Below the pieces are notes generated by a model. That model made no database searches and was not told the DNA's origin. It was given only the letters and a program-made list of their open reading frames with translations. This document shows, one piece after another, positions 21,318 through 32,293 of a stretch of DNA of 64,000 nt (its first letter is position 1; every line of letters begins with the position of its first letter). The stretch is from positions 620,001-684,000 of the forward strand of contig OZ316892.1 of assembly GCA_973895155.1 (NCBI GenBank), in the 5' to 3' direction. The position numbers and the translations under genes were made by a program. This DNA comes from Marsupella aquatica. Its lineage: Eukaryota > Marchantiophyta.

Positions 21318-21394
21318 CTGCAAATAACAAACAATTCAACGCGTTAATACTTAAAGATCAGCATCAACCTTTCAAAATCAATACCATCCACATT

Positions 21395-21411
21395 AAACAG
21401 GACATTAACAT
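21395..21411. repeat. LINE target-site duplication, left copy
   Basis: AAACAGGACATTAACAT, repeated at 28582-28598 after the A-rich tail. The first few A's are ambiguous with the tail. Confidence 0.92.
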
Positions 21412-22190
21412 GGGAGGAGCTGAGCGGAGCTGAGCGGAACTGAAGAACTGACAGTTGTGGTTGGGGGTTTTGTTGGAGGTCTCGGATCGACGGTGTTGGT
21501 CGATCTCTGGTTTTGAGTACCTGTGATGTTTACTTCCTGGATGGAGGGGAGATTTACTTTGTTTAGAGCCTAACTTTGCGAACTTTGACTTCCCTAGAGT
21601 TGATCATCGCACTTTAAATGGAATTAGGGCTTTGACACATCTCGCGTCGGTTATACTGAATCGGCACTTTGTTCGAAGGTTTAAGGTCTCTCCAGCTTAA
21701 CAGGGTTTTGGGAACGGGGCTTGCCGACGCCTACGTGAAGGACAGAAGAATGGATCAACTTCGTAGTGCCTCTGAGAATTAACAGGAGATTTGGTGCGAC
21801 GGTCCGCTCGGTGACTGATTCCTTGGTATAGCCGGTGTGCGCTTCTCGAGGTCACGGGCTTGAAAATCTCTTTCACCCCAAAATTGAGGCTGCTGTCTCA
21901 CCTCTTAGAAGACCTCGTCCTTCTACTGATTCGGTGCTTCCTGCGGTAAAGGTTGAACAGGCTTGGTTCTCTTGAGACACATTTTGTCTCTCAGACTTGG
22001 TGAGATTCTTCCCTCTTTCATACCTGCATTCAGGCGACATTGTTGAGCTTCTGCTATGCTCGAGCTGGCTTGCTTGTATCATACTTCCGCTCCCCTTTTT
22101 GTTGTTGCCTTTTGCAGAGATTTCTCTCTTTTTGACTGGCTGTGGAGCACCTCTCGCTCTCGGTCATTCATTACTGAATTACATTGCTTC

Positions 22191-24356
22191 ATGGGTTTCA
22201 ATCCGGGACGCTCTTCTTTTCCCGGTGGACGTGGGGCTCTTATGATGGGGCCTACCTTCTTGCGTGAGGGTCAGGCGCATCGGGATGACGAGGGCAGAGC
22301 TGGACACTGGAGAGAACAAGACACACTGGAGAGGAATCGTCGTTCTTATCCTGAAAGCCAGGATTCACCCCAAGCATCTCTCCCTGATAAGAGCTTTTCT
22401 GGCCAGGATGCACGCTCTGATTCAGCTGCACCGCTACGTAAACCCACCTTTGACCAGAGCAATTCTGTTCGACCTCCTGAGCCACAACAAAGCTGGTTTG
22501 GCCTTAAGCCCTCAAGAGACAACACAGACGGCTTCTCCCGATGGAAATCCTACCTGGCTCCCGCGGGGTCACCGATGGACGCGCTTGAAGGAAGGAAGAC
22601 ACCACCTTTCGCAGATAACTACCGGGATGACATTGGAGATCGACGAGAAGAGGATGCACAGGCCATGAATATTGACACCCCCACAGGAGGGAACGGGCCT
22701 CTTAGAACTCCAGTTGAATCATGTCCAGCTGATGCTGCTAAGGGCTCTCGACATGATCGTGGACTGGCATCGGCATCAGAGAGGACGGATGCTGCTACGG
22801 CTTGCCTCCCCATTCTTAGGCGCATTGCTGATATATCCATATAGGATTGGCCCTCCAAGCTCCACACTACTATCAATTGGTCAATTGAAGAGGCTGCGGA
22901 GACGGTAAATGATCTCTTCAACTGCACTATGATGTGTTATTTTACTAATCGAGCACCTATGTTGCCTTCCTTTAAATTCTGGGTGGAAACAACTTTGGTG
23001 GCAGAGATGAACTGGCCGGTGTCTCAGGTTAAATTTGTCGGCAAGAACTTCTACATGGTGGTTTTCAAGAATCCTGCACATCGTGACGCAGCATTGGCGT
23101 ACGCTCCTTGGTTTTTGGAGCAAAAATTTGTGTTCACCTTTCCCTGGGATCCATCCTTTGATATCAGGAACGAAACCTACACGATGTTACCCGTTTGGAT
23201 TGAGATACCTTTTCGGGCTTTAGTTCTGGAACCCTGTCGCAGGATGCTTGCTGCTTCTCTTGGGGATATCTTACATTATATTCAAGGCGACGAGCTTAGT
23301 TCTTACCCCCATGATTGGGCCTGCATCCTATGGGACACGCAACGTGAGTTTCCCTTGAGTGTAGAGGTTCGCTTTCAGGAAGGGCTCTCTATCTGGCAAC
23401 CGGTCATTTTTAAGAATATCCCTTTCCATTGCTTTCGTTGCAACAAGAAAGGACATCTGGCACGAGACTGTAGACTCTATGAGGAGGTTGCACCAGACGA
23501 ACGCCCCCCCACGGATGCTACATCGATCCCCCCGGATTTTGCTGGGGCCGAAGCACCGGTGGTTGCTGTCCCGACTACGGAGGTTCATGCTGGACTCGCC
23601 ATTGCTGCCCTGGGAGAAGATCCTGCTTTTGTTCCTGGTGCAGGAGCTCTGCCATCTACGAGTGATGGAGCTCTTTTTGGAAATCCCCAGGATCATGCTG
23701 CTGAGGATCTGCTGGTGGTGATGGATCGGGCCATTGATGAGTCCGCTGAGAGGTTAGGATTGGATACCTCTGCGATGCATATCCTCTCCGACTCAAATAC
23801 TATTCCTAAGGTTATCCAGGATTTACAGCAGTGGACCTCAGCTACGACTCCCTCCTCGACTGGTTTATTCATCCCTGGCGAAAACTCACCGGTATCTGGT
23901 CTACCTCTGGGACAGGCTGAAATGTTGGCGCCAGCCTCTCTAATTGAGGGCGCCCTGGATAACATGGAAGAGGTTGAGGAGGAACTCTCTACCTCGGAGA
24001 TTGCCTCAGACATGGAGCTGTCTGAATATGAAGGTTTCATTTCTCGTACTGCAATTAAAAAGGATCAAGCGAGGAAATTGGCCAGAAGATCACCACCCGA
24101 TGACAAGAAAAAAGAGAAAGATAAGAAGAAAGCTAAAAATCAAAAATCCTTACACTTCGCTCCTGGTTCCAATGTGCAGGACGCTGAAGGCTGGGTGACG
24201 CCCAGTCGAAAGCAGGCTAAGGATCTGAAAAAGGGATCTAGGATTCCCCCGATTGAGATGGACGCTTCGGCCAGCCCCTCTGGTTCGGCATTGAAAGGCT
24301 CTCCCGACATTCTGCATTTGGTGACTACAGGCGCTGCCAGTAGTCCGACTCTCTAG
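22191..24356 (+). pseudogene. LINE ORF1 (gag-like, DUF4283 plus zinc knuckle), one stop
   Basis: The frame starts at ATG 22191 (MGFNPGRSSFPGGRG), with an in-frame TAG at 22842-22844 where a Trp (TGG) fits, and then runs to 24356. After the stop comes the region typical of plant L1 ORF1: FKFWVETTLVAEMNW, KNFYMVVFKNPAHRDAAL, TFPWDPSFD, LPVWIEIPFRAL. A CCHC knuckle (CFRCNKKGHLARDC) follows near 23435. The C-terminal half is acidic, then lysine-rich (about 24050-24160). This protein binds the element's RNA. It ends 60 bp before ORF2. Confidence 0.9.
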
Positions 24357-24416
24357 TTCCTACGATGGACTTTCTCTGAGTTTGGCAAGACGTTCTGCCG
24401 AAGGAAGAAATCTGTC

Positions 24417-27400
24417 ATGGCAACGTTTACATTTGCATCCTGGAATGTGTGTGGGCTTTGTGATCCTGATCGCAAAAATGTTGTGCTGCAATGGACCTCC
24501 ACTTTGAGACCTCCCCTAGACGCCCTCGCGCTTCAGGAAGTAAAAGCTGATGGCTTCCGCCTCGATCTCGCCCTTAAAACTATTTTACCCAATTATCAAT
24601 TCTTTTACTCTGCCCCTGATGAAGGTCGAGGTGGAACTGCTATTCTTCTCAACCCCTCCTTCAAGGTCCTTGGATCGGGATAGCTTGACAGAGGGAGAGC
24701 AGTCTGGGTCCAGTTGAAGCATGCTGATGGGAACTTTGGACTCATCAGTGTGTACGCACCTAACTCAGAAGGCGATAGAACATTGTTGTGGAATGATCTG
24801 AAGAATGAGCTTCCCCATGACAGATGGGTACTCTGTGGCGATTTTAATATGACGGAATCCAGAGTAGACTCAACGGGTCCCTCTCCACTGATCCGCGGCA
24901 GAGAGCTAGAGTTCTGGAGGTTTCTTAAGCTTAGATTGGATTTGCAGGACGCTATCTCCATCCTTGGTCACGTAAATGGATCCAAATTCACCTGGCGACG
25001 AATTCGCAATGGAGTGTTGGTTCAATCCCGATTAGATCGCTTTTACTTCAGCGAAAAAGGCAGATGGACTGCGGAACTATTGGAACTCAAACATGATGGA
25101 ACTTCGGCCCTTTCTGACCATGATCCCATACTGATATCCTTTTGCCTCAACCCACCACTCCTGTCTGAAACCAACCAGCGTCGCGCCACCTATTTCAAAG
25201 CTAACCCAGCTGTACTCAGGACTGCAGATAATCTCGAGAAGTTGGAAGCCGCTTGGACGGGAATGACGGATCCCCCTTCTGACCCTCACATGAGATTTGC
25301 ATAGGCTTTTCAAAGGATAAGGCAATGCTATATGACCCTACAGGCTTCTCCCCTTCCACGCGACCAGGAGATGTTACTATTGAAAGAGAAACTTCGCCTA
25401 CTGAAGATTACAATCATGGAAGATTACTCCCCCGATAGCATCAGGGATTTTGCAAACACTGAGGACAGTGTACGTTCTTTAGAGCTAGAAGAAGCGCATC
25501 ACTGTCGAAGACTCTCTCGAATTAAATGGCTTGGGCAGGGGGATGAGCCTTCTAAATTCTACTTCTCAACTGTGAAAGCAAAGAGGCAGTGAGAAAGAAT
25601 GGAGTACTTGGTGGTGGAAGGAGGACGCGAAATACGGGATGAAAAACTTGTGGTTCAAGAAGTACAGAGCTTCTGTGAGGCCCTTTACTCACCACCTGTG
25701 CGGACTGCTGAAGCCCTCAGAGATATGTATGCAGCTCGTAGAGAACTGACCCAAACCACTCATTTTGCCCCTTCGTCGGCAGAAATCAAAATGCTGGAAG
25801 AGCTTCCCTCTACGAGAGAGATACAGGAGACACTAATGATGCTACCCAATGACAAGGCTCCTGGAATCGACGGAATGACGGCAGAAGTGTTCAGAGCTTG
25901 CTGGAACTTCATGGAAGCCGATTTTCATGACATGATTTCTGATTTCTGGAGGACAGGACAACTTGCCTCCTGTATCCGTGATGGTGTGATTCGGTTTATT
26001 CCGAAGAAAACGGATAAACGTCGTTTAGGAGATTGGAGAGCTTTGACCATGCTTACCACTACCTATAAACTCATTGCTAAACTGTTGGCCCTCAGGTTAA
26101 AAATACTACTTCCCAGTATGATTAGCCCGCAACAGACTGGCTTTATCCCTGGTAGGCACATACTGGAAAACATCTCCCTCACCTGGCTGGCCAATGATTG
26201 GATTAATTGTACCAGGACGCCATCTCTTTTCTTGAAACTGGACTTTGAAAAAGCTTTTGACAGAGTAGATCATTCCTACATCTGGGAAACGATGTACTTG
26301 TTAGGGATAGGATCCCACTTTATTTTTCTTGTCAAATCGTTGATTGGTGGTGCTACCTCCAGGGCTCTGGTTAATGGCCTCTGGACCGCTGATGTGAGGA
26401 TGTGCAGAGGGGTATGACAAGGCTGCCCACTTTCCCCTTTACTTTTTGTTCTATCTACTCAACTGCTCATGGATTTTTTCAAGGCTGAAATTGAGGCAGG
26501 TCGACTACAGGGTATACAGGTGTCTTCAGTTTTGACTATCTGCTTTAGACTCTTTGCTGATGACCTTGGGATGTTCATTCCTGCCACAGCGGAGTCTTTT
26601 GAACAGGCTAGATGTGCTATTAATTGCTACGAGCGTGCGACGGGTGCTAAATTAAATCTAAGCAAATCGGTGGTGGTGCCTATTGCATTAGATGACATCC
26701 CTGGTTGGCTTAGGGAGACTGGCTGCCTAATCAGTGCGGAAGGAGTTGTCCAAAAATACCTCGGGGTACCCTTCGGATACGGTCTCTCCGAGGCACAATT
26801 GCATGGTTTTTGTCTTGACAGGATCAGTGCCCAGCTCTCATCTTGGTCTACTCGGTTTCTTTCATTCACTGGTCGGGTGCTACTGGTCAAGCATGTCCTA
26901 CAGGCTATCCCGGTCTACCACATGATGTTTCTCAGGTCACCTAGTTCCTTGGCTAAGAGACTGATAGCCTTGAGTCGGGTCTTTCTATGGGGGATGAATA
27001 AACAGGGAGGGAAGCGGATCCCCCTGGTGGCCTGGTCCAAGTTATGTCGACCCAAGATGGAAGGTGGTCTGGGCTTTAAAGAATTTCGCAGTCATTCTGA
27101 TGCCCTCTTGAGCAAGTGGTTTACTGGAGCACTGGATCATCCAGGGTCGGAGTGGGCTCTAATGTATGCTGAGAATTTACTGCTGACAAAATGGAGAAAC
27201 TTTAAGACTGTCCGTAGAAACCGCTACTCCATGCAGGACAAGATTCTTTTGAGCACACCTCGTTCTTTTGGCCGTTTACAGTACACAGGACAGATTTGGA
27301 GTGCTTGGATGCAGGTGAGAGGGAATCTGATCTTCTGTCCTGGCACCGGCTCAATTCCCGGTCATTGGGGGATCGAAGACCTTCTTAGATGCTTACATGG

Positions 27401-28343
27401 ATACTACGACTTGCAGGAGGACATCAGAACTAGCATTGTTAAGATTTGTGGGAAACTGGGGATCAGGAAAGTATGTGACTTTTGGTCCCCTGCTGTCCAC
27501 GAGTGGAAGGACTTACATGATAAGATGCATCGCATTCGTGGGCTCCCTGAGGATCTCAAGAGAACTTGCTTTGCTCTTCTGCATACAATCCGTTTGACTA
27601 CCTTCCAGGGAAGTAACGTGGACTCCCCTGCCAGACAATGGCGTTGGCTTGATCTTGCTTCACATCCCAAGCTATTTGTTTTATCTAATCATAGGATTTA
27701 TGATATGCTCCGCACTAAGGGATCTGATTACGTTCGGCTAAACAGGATCTGGGATGTCATGCTTTCAGAGAAAGAATGGAGTGATGTCTGGCAGATTTCT
27801 TGGAAATCTGATCTGTCCACCAGGGCTAAAACCTTTGTATGGCGTGTTCTTGCCCAGGGCCTGTTCTCCGGATCCAGGGCTTTGCGGATTTTGAAGTCTG
27901 ATGGCTGTTGTGAGCTCTGCCGGGGGGTGATTGAGACTATCCCACACCTTTTCTTTCACTGCCGACATGCACAGAGCTGCTGGAGCGAGACAAGTGGCTG
28001 GTTGAATGGACAGATTATTGGCCAGGACTTTAGCATTTTTGATCTCCTACTGTCTTGCCGCGTGAAGTCCCCACTAAGCACATTACGTGCCTTTTTAATC
28101 TACCAAATCCTCTGGAATATCTGGACTGCCCGGAATGGACAGATCTTTGACTTGACAAAGACCACGAAACGCAACTTTGATCAAATAGCTGTTATTTCTG
28201 GGACGCTTGATCATCTTTCTGGGGTGACAGTCACATCTGGAACAAACAAGAAACATGATCGTCTGATGGGTGCTACTGTTATGCTGGATAGAGAAAGAAG
28301 CAAGATTTTAGGTGGTAGAATTAGACGTATTGAATCTTCATGA
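24417..28343 (+). pseudogene. LINE ORF2: endonuclease, reverse transcriptase, zinc finger; four stops
   Basis: One frame of 1309 codons interrupted by TAG 24681, TAG 25302, TGA 25590 and TGA 26415. The apurinic-type endonuclease shows FASWNVCGL, LQEVKAD, LCGDFNM and SDHDPI. The reverse transcriptase shows DKAPGIDGMTAEVF, RFIPKK, QTGFIPGRHI, FLKLDFEKAFDRVDHS and RGV*QGCPLSPLLF, with FADD at the active site (about 26550). Near the end, WKSDLSTRAKTFVWRVL, CCELCRGVIETIPHLFFHC matches the zinc-binding domain found after plant LINE polymerases. No RNase H was noticed. The stops sit at positions expected to be Trp or Arg. Confidence 0.93.
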
Positions 28344-28581
28344 AAGTAATGTCCCTCTGCTGGACTTTGGATGGCCTGCCCTTCACGTTTGTTTTTTAGA
28401 TATGTTGCTTTTGGCCTGCCAAGAGCCTAGTGTTAGAAAGATACCATGCTCCTTACTGGACTCTTTGGTCTTGGAGCTTGTACCCACTGCCCTTTTGGGA
28501 CTGTTGCCGTTTGGCCTGCTTGGTCCCCTCATCCGTGGGGTTCACGCGGAATAAAATTCAAAAAAAAACAAAAAAACAAAA

Positions 28582-28598
28582 AAACAGGACATTAACAT
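28582..28598. repeat. LINE target-site duplication, right copy
   Basis: AAACAGGACATTAACAT, identical to 21395-21411. Confidence 0.92.
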
Positions 28599-28655
28599 TT
28601 AATTCCCAACACTAGCCCATACCACTCCTTCATGAAATGAATATGCTGTGATTAC

Positions 28656-28841
28656 CTGCACTTTATTGATAGCACTCTGGTCCCAATAGAAGAGCATTGT
28701 CAAAGCCTTCTCAAGCAATTGGATCCCTTCCTCTAGTGTCAAATCTTCTTGCCACTCACTTTGAAATATGGGACGGAAAAATTGATTGCCCAATCCAGAT
28801 GCAACATGATTATCTTCGTAATGTACTCTGATCATGCTGAC
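28656..28841 (-). pseudogene. Proteasome subunit beta-4 (PBG) gene fragment, first captured exon
   Basis: A 186-nt exon on the minus strand between an acceptor (CATCCACAG) and a donor (GTAATC), both phase 0. It reads VSMIRVHYEDNHVASGLGN, then EWQEDLTLEEGIQLLEKAL, MLFYWDQSAINKVQ. This follows the late part of the 20S proteasome beta-4 subunit (MIGVxFEDNHVATGFGN ... LLEKCMRVLLYRDRSAINKLQ in plants). Exons encoding the N-terminal two thirds, with the propeptide and chamber wall, are absent. Upstream on the same strand lies the HARBI1 ORF. It is therefore a captured exon inside the Harbinger, not a host gene. Confidence 0.8.
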
Positions 28842-28950
28842 CTGTGGATGGGATGCAGACTTTCATAAATGTCAAAGAGGGTCTTCTGGGCTTTCAAAGT
28901 CACTTGCTTGTCATCCCCAGCGCTTGGCTCAACATTGCAAAGTACCTAGT

Positions 28951-30093
28951 CTACAATCTTCTGGTTCTTCTTTGTTCTGAAAAAATTGTCACCTCATTCA
29001 GCAAATTGTCCCGTGCCTCAGGACCTTCGTCCATGTACTCCCTTCGAGGAACATGGACTCCAGCGTATCCACCTGGATGGGGTGTAATACCCCGGAGCAA
29101 CTCAGGACTGAAATGCTCTCCTCTCTCAATCAAATAGTTATGCAGAATGCAACAACAATAGATCATTGGACCAATTCTCTGCTTTTTTGGTTTCCACAAT
29201 ATTCGACTGAGTATCCGCCACGTTCCTTTTAGCTGCCCAAACGCTCTTTCAACTGCCATCCTAGCTTGAGAGTGGCGGTGGTTCCACAAGTCATGCTCGT
29301 CTGATAATCCCCTTGCAAAAGGCACCATGAGCCAGGGATACAAGGGGTACCCTGCGTCCCCAACTATGTATTCCCTTAGAAGTGTCTCTCCATCTTGACA
29401 ATTATAATCCAAGCCCTGCAACTTGACTCTTCTATACTCAACATCTCTGTAAAATGTAGACACTCTGAGCAAGCGTGTGTCCTGAATGCTCCCAGGCCAG
29501 CCAGCTACAACGTGCAAGAAGCTCAACTTCAAATCGACTATAGCCTGCATAGACACTGAGGTTTTCTTTTTAAAATCAAAATAATCCTGGCTGCGCTCTG
29601 ATGCTGGCAACTCTACAGGAAAATGGGTGCCGTAAATGGCCCCACAGCAATTTGGGAATCCCCATCGATCAAGAAACTCACTTTTCACCTCATCCAGCTC
29701 TGCCCCAGTTGGCCACTTGATAAGTCTTCTCCCTCGTGCATTGATTGCCTGAATAAACTTCCAGGTTACTTTGATTGCGGTAGGACAAGAAACTCCAAAC
29801 AGCTCCGAGATTCCAAGGAATTGGTCTCCAGTGCAGAGTCTCCTAAGCGCAATAGCTACCTGCCTCTCAACTATGAGTCGTCTGTTTGGCAGTGTACAAA
29901 ACGCCAATGGTGGGTTTGTCAACATGTCGTCATGTACCATGTCACAAATTGCATAGAATGTCACTGGGCTGACCCGAAAGAACTCCTTAAATCTCTCAGG
30001 ATCGTCATGAGGCACAAAGTCAATGAAAAGGTAAAACCACTGAATGCTCCTCGGCTTGATGTACCACCGGCACTCGATCTCTCGTTTCCTCAT
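28951..30093 (-). CDS. HARBI1-type (PIF/Harbinger) transposase, 380 aa, first catalytic Asp replaced
   Basis: DDE nuclease that cuts Harbinger ends. Full length and uninterrupted. A helix-turn-helix-like region lies at residues about 77-114 (RQVAIALRRLCTGDQFLGIS). The nuclease core follows: GAIYGTHFPVELP (151-163), DYFDFKKKTSVSMQAIVD, GWPGSIQDTRLL (D205), EYIVGDAGYPLYPWLM, and MAVERAFGQLKGTWRIL (E282). The first Asp, normally GxIDGTH, is Tyr154 (codon at 29632-29634); GAC to TAC is a single transversion. D205 and E282 are kept. The protein is probably catalytically dead, yet its frame is intact. It lies 110 bp upstream of the captured proteasome exon on the same strand. Confidence 0.92.
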   Translation of the reverse strand: MRKREIECRWYIKPRSIQWFYLFIDFVPHDDPERFKEFFRVSPVTFYAICDMVHDDMLTNPPLAFCTLPNRRLIVERQVAIALRRLCTGDQFLGISELFGVSCPTAIKVTWKFIQAINARGRRLIKWPTGAELDEVKSEFLDRWGFPNCCGAIYGTHFPVELPASERSQDYFDFKKKTSVSMQAIVDLKLSFLHVVAGWPGSIQDTRLLRVSTFYRDVEYRRVKLQGLDYNCQDGETLLREYIVGDAGYPLYPWLMVPFARGLSDEHDLWNHRHSQARMAVERAFGQLKGTWRILSRILWKPKKQRIGPMIYCCCILHNYLIERGEHFSPELLRGITPHPGGYAGVHVPRREYMDEGPEARDNLLNEVTIFSEQRRTRRL

Positions 30094-32267
30094 GAAGAAA
30101 CTTTGAACAACCTGAATGAATAGGCAAACCTGCTTCCAGTTATCTTCATCATCTCAACATCTCTTTCTTGACTTGGAATTCTTCTGTGCACACAATCTTT
30201 GCAAGATTGTGCTCCTTCCAAGTTGATGTTGCCTGGTCATGAGGGATAGAAGAGAAACAGCAAGCGACACAGCCATTGTTGCATTCATGATTACAAATGC
30301 TATCATCGACTCCCAATTCTGAGAAATGTTGTCTTCTTGATCTGGACCTGGAAACTCCATTTTGAATCAATTTCCAATTCACCTTCCGCACTTCCTCCAG
30401 CAATCCGAAGCAGCACAAAAAGCAACAGTGGTGGGGCCAGCTACAGGTCCAAGACAATGCACCAGAAGCATCTCATCAAGCAATCAAAAGCCTCCTATGG
30501 TCATCGAAGCAACATGAAAACAGCAGCAGTGGGGGCAGCCTGCAGGTTACGATTTGCAGTAGATTTTACCAAAATAGATGTTTCAAGTTTTAGTAAACCA
30601 AGAGAACAGTCTATGGAGGATTGAAAACTACGAGTGGCATCAGGCTGCTAGAGGACTATCCAAAGCAAGAACTCGAGGATCTGTACCAGTGACCTCCCTC
30701 AGTGTCTCAACCAGAAAAACCTCTATTGCCTATCGCAAAAAAAATTCTGCAATCCAAACAATAACAAATAATCTGCTATTTTAACTTCTATTGTAAACTC
30801 ATTACTGGAAACTCAGGTACTTGCAAAATAAGACTTGATGAGTCAAGTGCGAGCTTGCCTATCACATTTTGGAGTTATGTTAGTTATAGGTCAACAGCAA
30901 CTACTTCAGTACTTTAGCGTAGGTTTGCTTTGCAGTTTCTAAGTTTTTCTTTTGACTCTGAAAAAACCACATGCCAGAGCCGCGGCATTTGAGTCTCGGA
31001 TCTACCAGTAGTCTACCACTAGATTCTAGTAGATTCTAGTAGTGAATTCTAGTAGTGGATTCTAGTAGTCTACCACTAGAATGCATATTTATCAAAAATG
31101 GAGACCAGACACTATACTTTACGGTTTCAATGCGCACCACATTCGGATTTTAGTTGCTTTGGAGTGCAGAGTAATGATGTCCCGCAGTCCTGGCTTGGGT
31201 AGCTCGCCTTCTGTAAATCCAAACATTCTTACCTGCTTAGCAAAGCTTCTTGAAGTGTGCCTACATTAGGCAAAGAATGAGAGTGGAAGAGATAATGGGT
31301 AAGATACGGTAACCTCAATCTCGTAGTTATTTCTGTTCTCAACAACAATGAGGCCAACTTCTACTTGCTCCAGATCAGCTCTCACTGCGGGTGGGCTGAA
31401 AATCTCATGGCCTGGTGACAATCTCATCGCATTGGGCAGATTTACTCATACCAGCCAAACAGTGTGAACAAAGCATGTCAATCAAGAGCACCATCACGAC
31501 CCCATTAACTTCTTTAACACATGAGCACGGCTGGTTCTAGACAAGCTCAATTTACATCTGGTGCCGCATACTAATGACGACCTCGACTGGCTTCAAACTG
31601 CGGATCAATACCACGTTTTAAATGAGAGCAGCTGAATGGGAATCGATTGGTAGAGTCCGTCCGAGCCTATGTAATAACAAAATGAATAGATAAGCCTTCA
31701 GAGATTAACAAACCTTTTTACAAGTGGACTGAGAAACCTTCTCTGCTGTGTTTGCTTGAAGCATAGAGAGCTTCCGTTGAGGTCCAATCGAGCCCCAATC
31801 GAGCCCCAATTACTTTTCTTCTGCTTCGTTGGCATAGAAGAGAAGTGGTGATCAAATAATTTGTATGGAGACTTCAGGAAACGCCAACTACACAGCGCTT
31901 TCAAGAGGGGAGAGAGTAAATCGAGTATTGAACTTACAAATTGTCCTCTGCGTTCCCCTTCTAATCTGTCCTCTGCATTCGATCGAGCTCCCATTTTTCG
32001 TGCAGACGTCTTTTCGTTCAGATGCGGAATTTGCATTCGTTCAGACACAAAACCTTTGAGGCACATGGACTCCAGCGTTTTGGAAACTGGCACCACTCGT
32101 TCCCCTTCGCACACCGTTAGTCGAAACCCTCACACCGTCGTTGAATACCCGGTTATAGTCAGTCAATAATTCACCCTCATCAAATGATGCGGGCACCATG
32201 GAATGAGACTCAGACTTGCCCTCAAACGCACTTTGGGGTGACTACAGTTTGAGGGTGAGAGCCAGGT
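30094..32267 (-). other. Harbinger interior upstream of the transposase; exon-like pieces of unknown origin
   Basis: Three exon-like minus-strand pieces are visible. 31938-32114 is an ORF start (MCEGERVVPVSKTLES or internal MGARSNAEDRLEGERRGQF) ending at a GTAAGT donor. About 31314-31440 reads LPNAMRLSPGHEIFSPPAVR, then ADLEQVEVGLIVVENRNNYE, before a GTTACC donor. About 31200 reads GELPKPGLRDIITLHSK after TTTACAG. They may be 5' exons of the transposase transcript or another captured gene; I do not recognise them. A repeated phrase of about 110-bp period lies at 30400-30545. Confidence 0.35.
31010..31080. repeat. Short tandem repeats of ATTCTAGTAG flanked by inverted TCTACCA motifs
   Basis: Several copies of ATTCTAGTAG / TAGTGAATTCTAG lie between two copies of AGTCTACCACTAGA. 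Confidence 0.7.
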
Positions 32268-32290
32268 CAAGGGCTGATGGAACAGTACTC
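32268..32290 (-). repeat. Right terminal inverted repeat of the composite Harbinger
   Basis: Read on the minus strand it begins GAGTACTG and continues TTCCATCAGCCCTTG. It is followed on the plus strand by TAA. Confidence 0.85.
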
Positions 32291-32293
32291 TAA

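Larger units (their letters stand above)
21412..28581 (+). mobile_element. Full-length L1-type LINE (non-LTR retrotransposon)
   Basis: About 7.2 kb, bounded by 17-bp target duplications and ending in an A-rich tail after GGAATAAAATTC. A 5' leader of about 780 bp precedes ORF1 (RNA-binding, zinc knuckle) and ORF2 (endonuclease, reverse transcriptase, C-terminal zinc finger). Both ORFs keep one frame throughout but carry five stop codons in total, so the copy is inactive. It inserted in the intron between the two proteasome-derived exons of the Harbinger composite, antisense to them. The near-perfect target duplication and intact frame suggest recent insertion. Confidence 0.95.
17553..32290. 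mobile_element. Composite PIF/Harbinger transposon, 14.7 kb
   Basis: The two ends are inverted repeats sharing GAG at the tip and the 13-bp core TTCCATCAGCCCT (5' copy 17561-17573; 3' copy inverted), 18 of 23 positions matching. Subterminal CACCCTCAAAC also occurs inverted near both ends. TAA flanks both sides (17550-17552, 32291-32293), the TWA target preferred by PIF/Harbinger. Deleting it with one TAA restores the 1.5 kb element, which then has a perfect GAAAC duplication. Inside are a Myb/SANT-like ORF (+) and a HARBI1-type ORF (-), the usual two-protein set of the superfamily, plus a B3 fragment, two proteasome beta-4 exons and a LINE. Without the LINE it would be about 7.5 kb. Confidence 0.85.

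Noticed and set aside
22056-22190. LINE ORF1 starting at 22056
   Set aside because: The first 45 residues are hydrophobic and unlike the family; ATG 22191 (MGFNPGRS) is the better start.
21284-28841. A functional proteasome beta-4 gene on the minus strand
   Set aside because: Only two exons are present, the N-terminal exons and the last exon are missing, and both lie inside the Harbinger inverted repeats.
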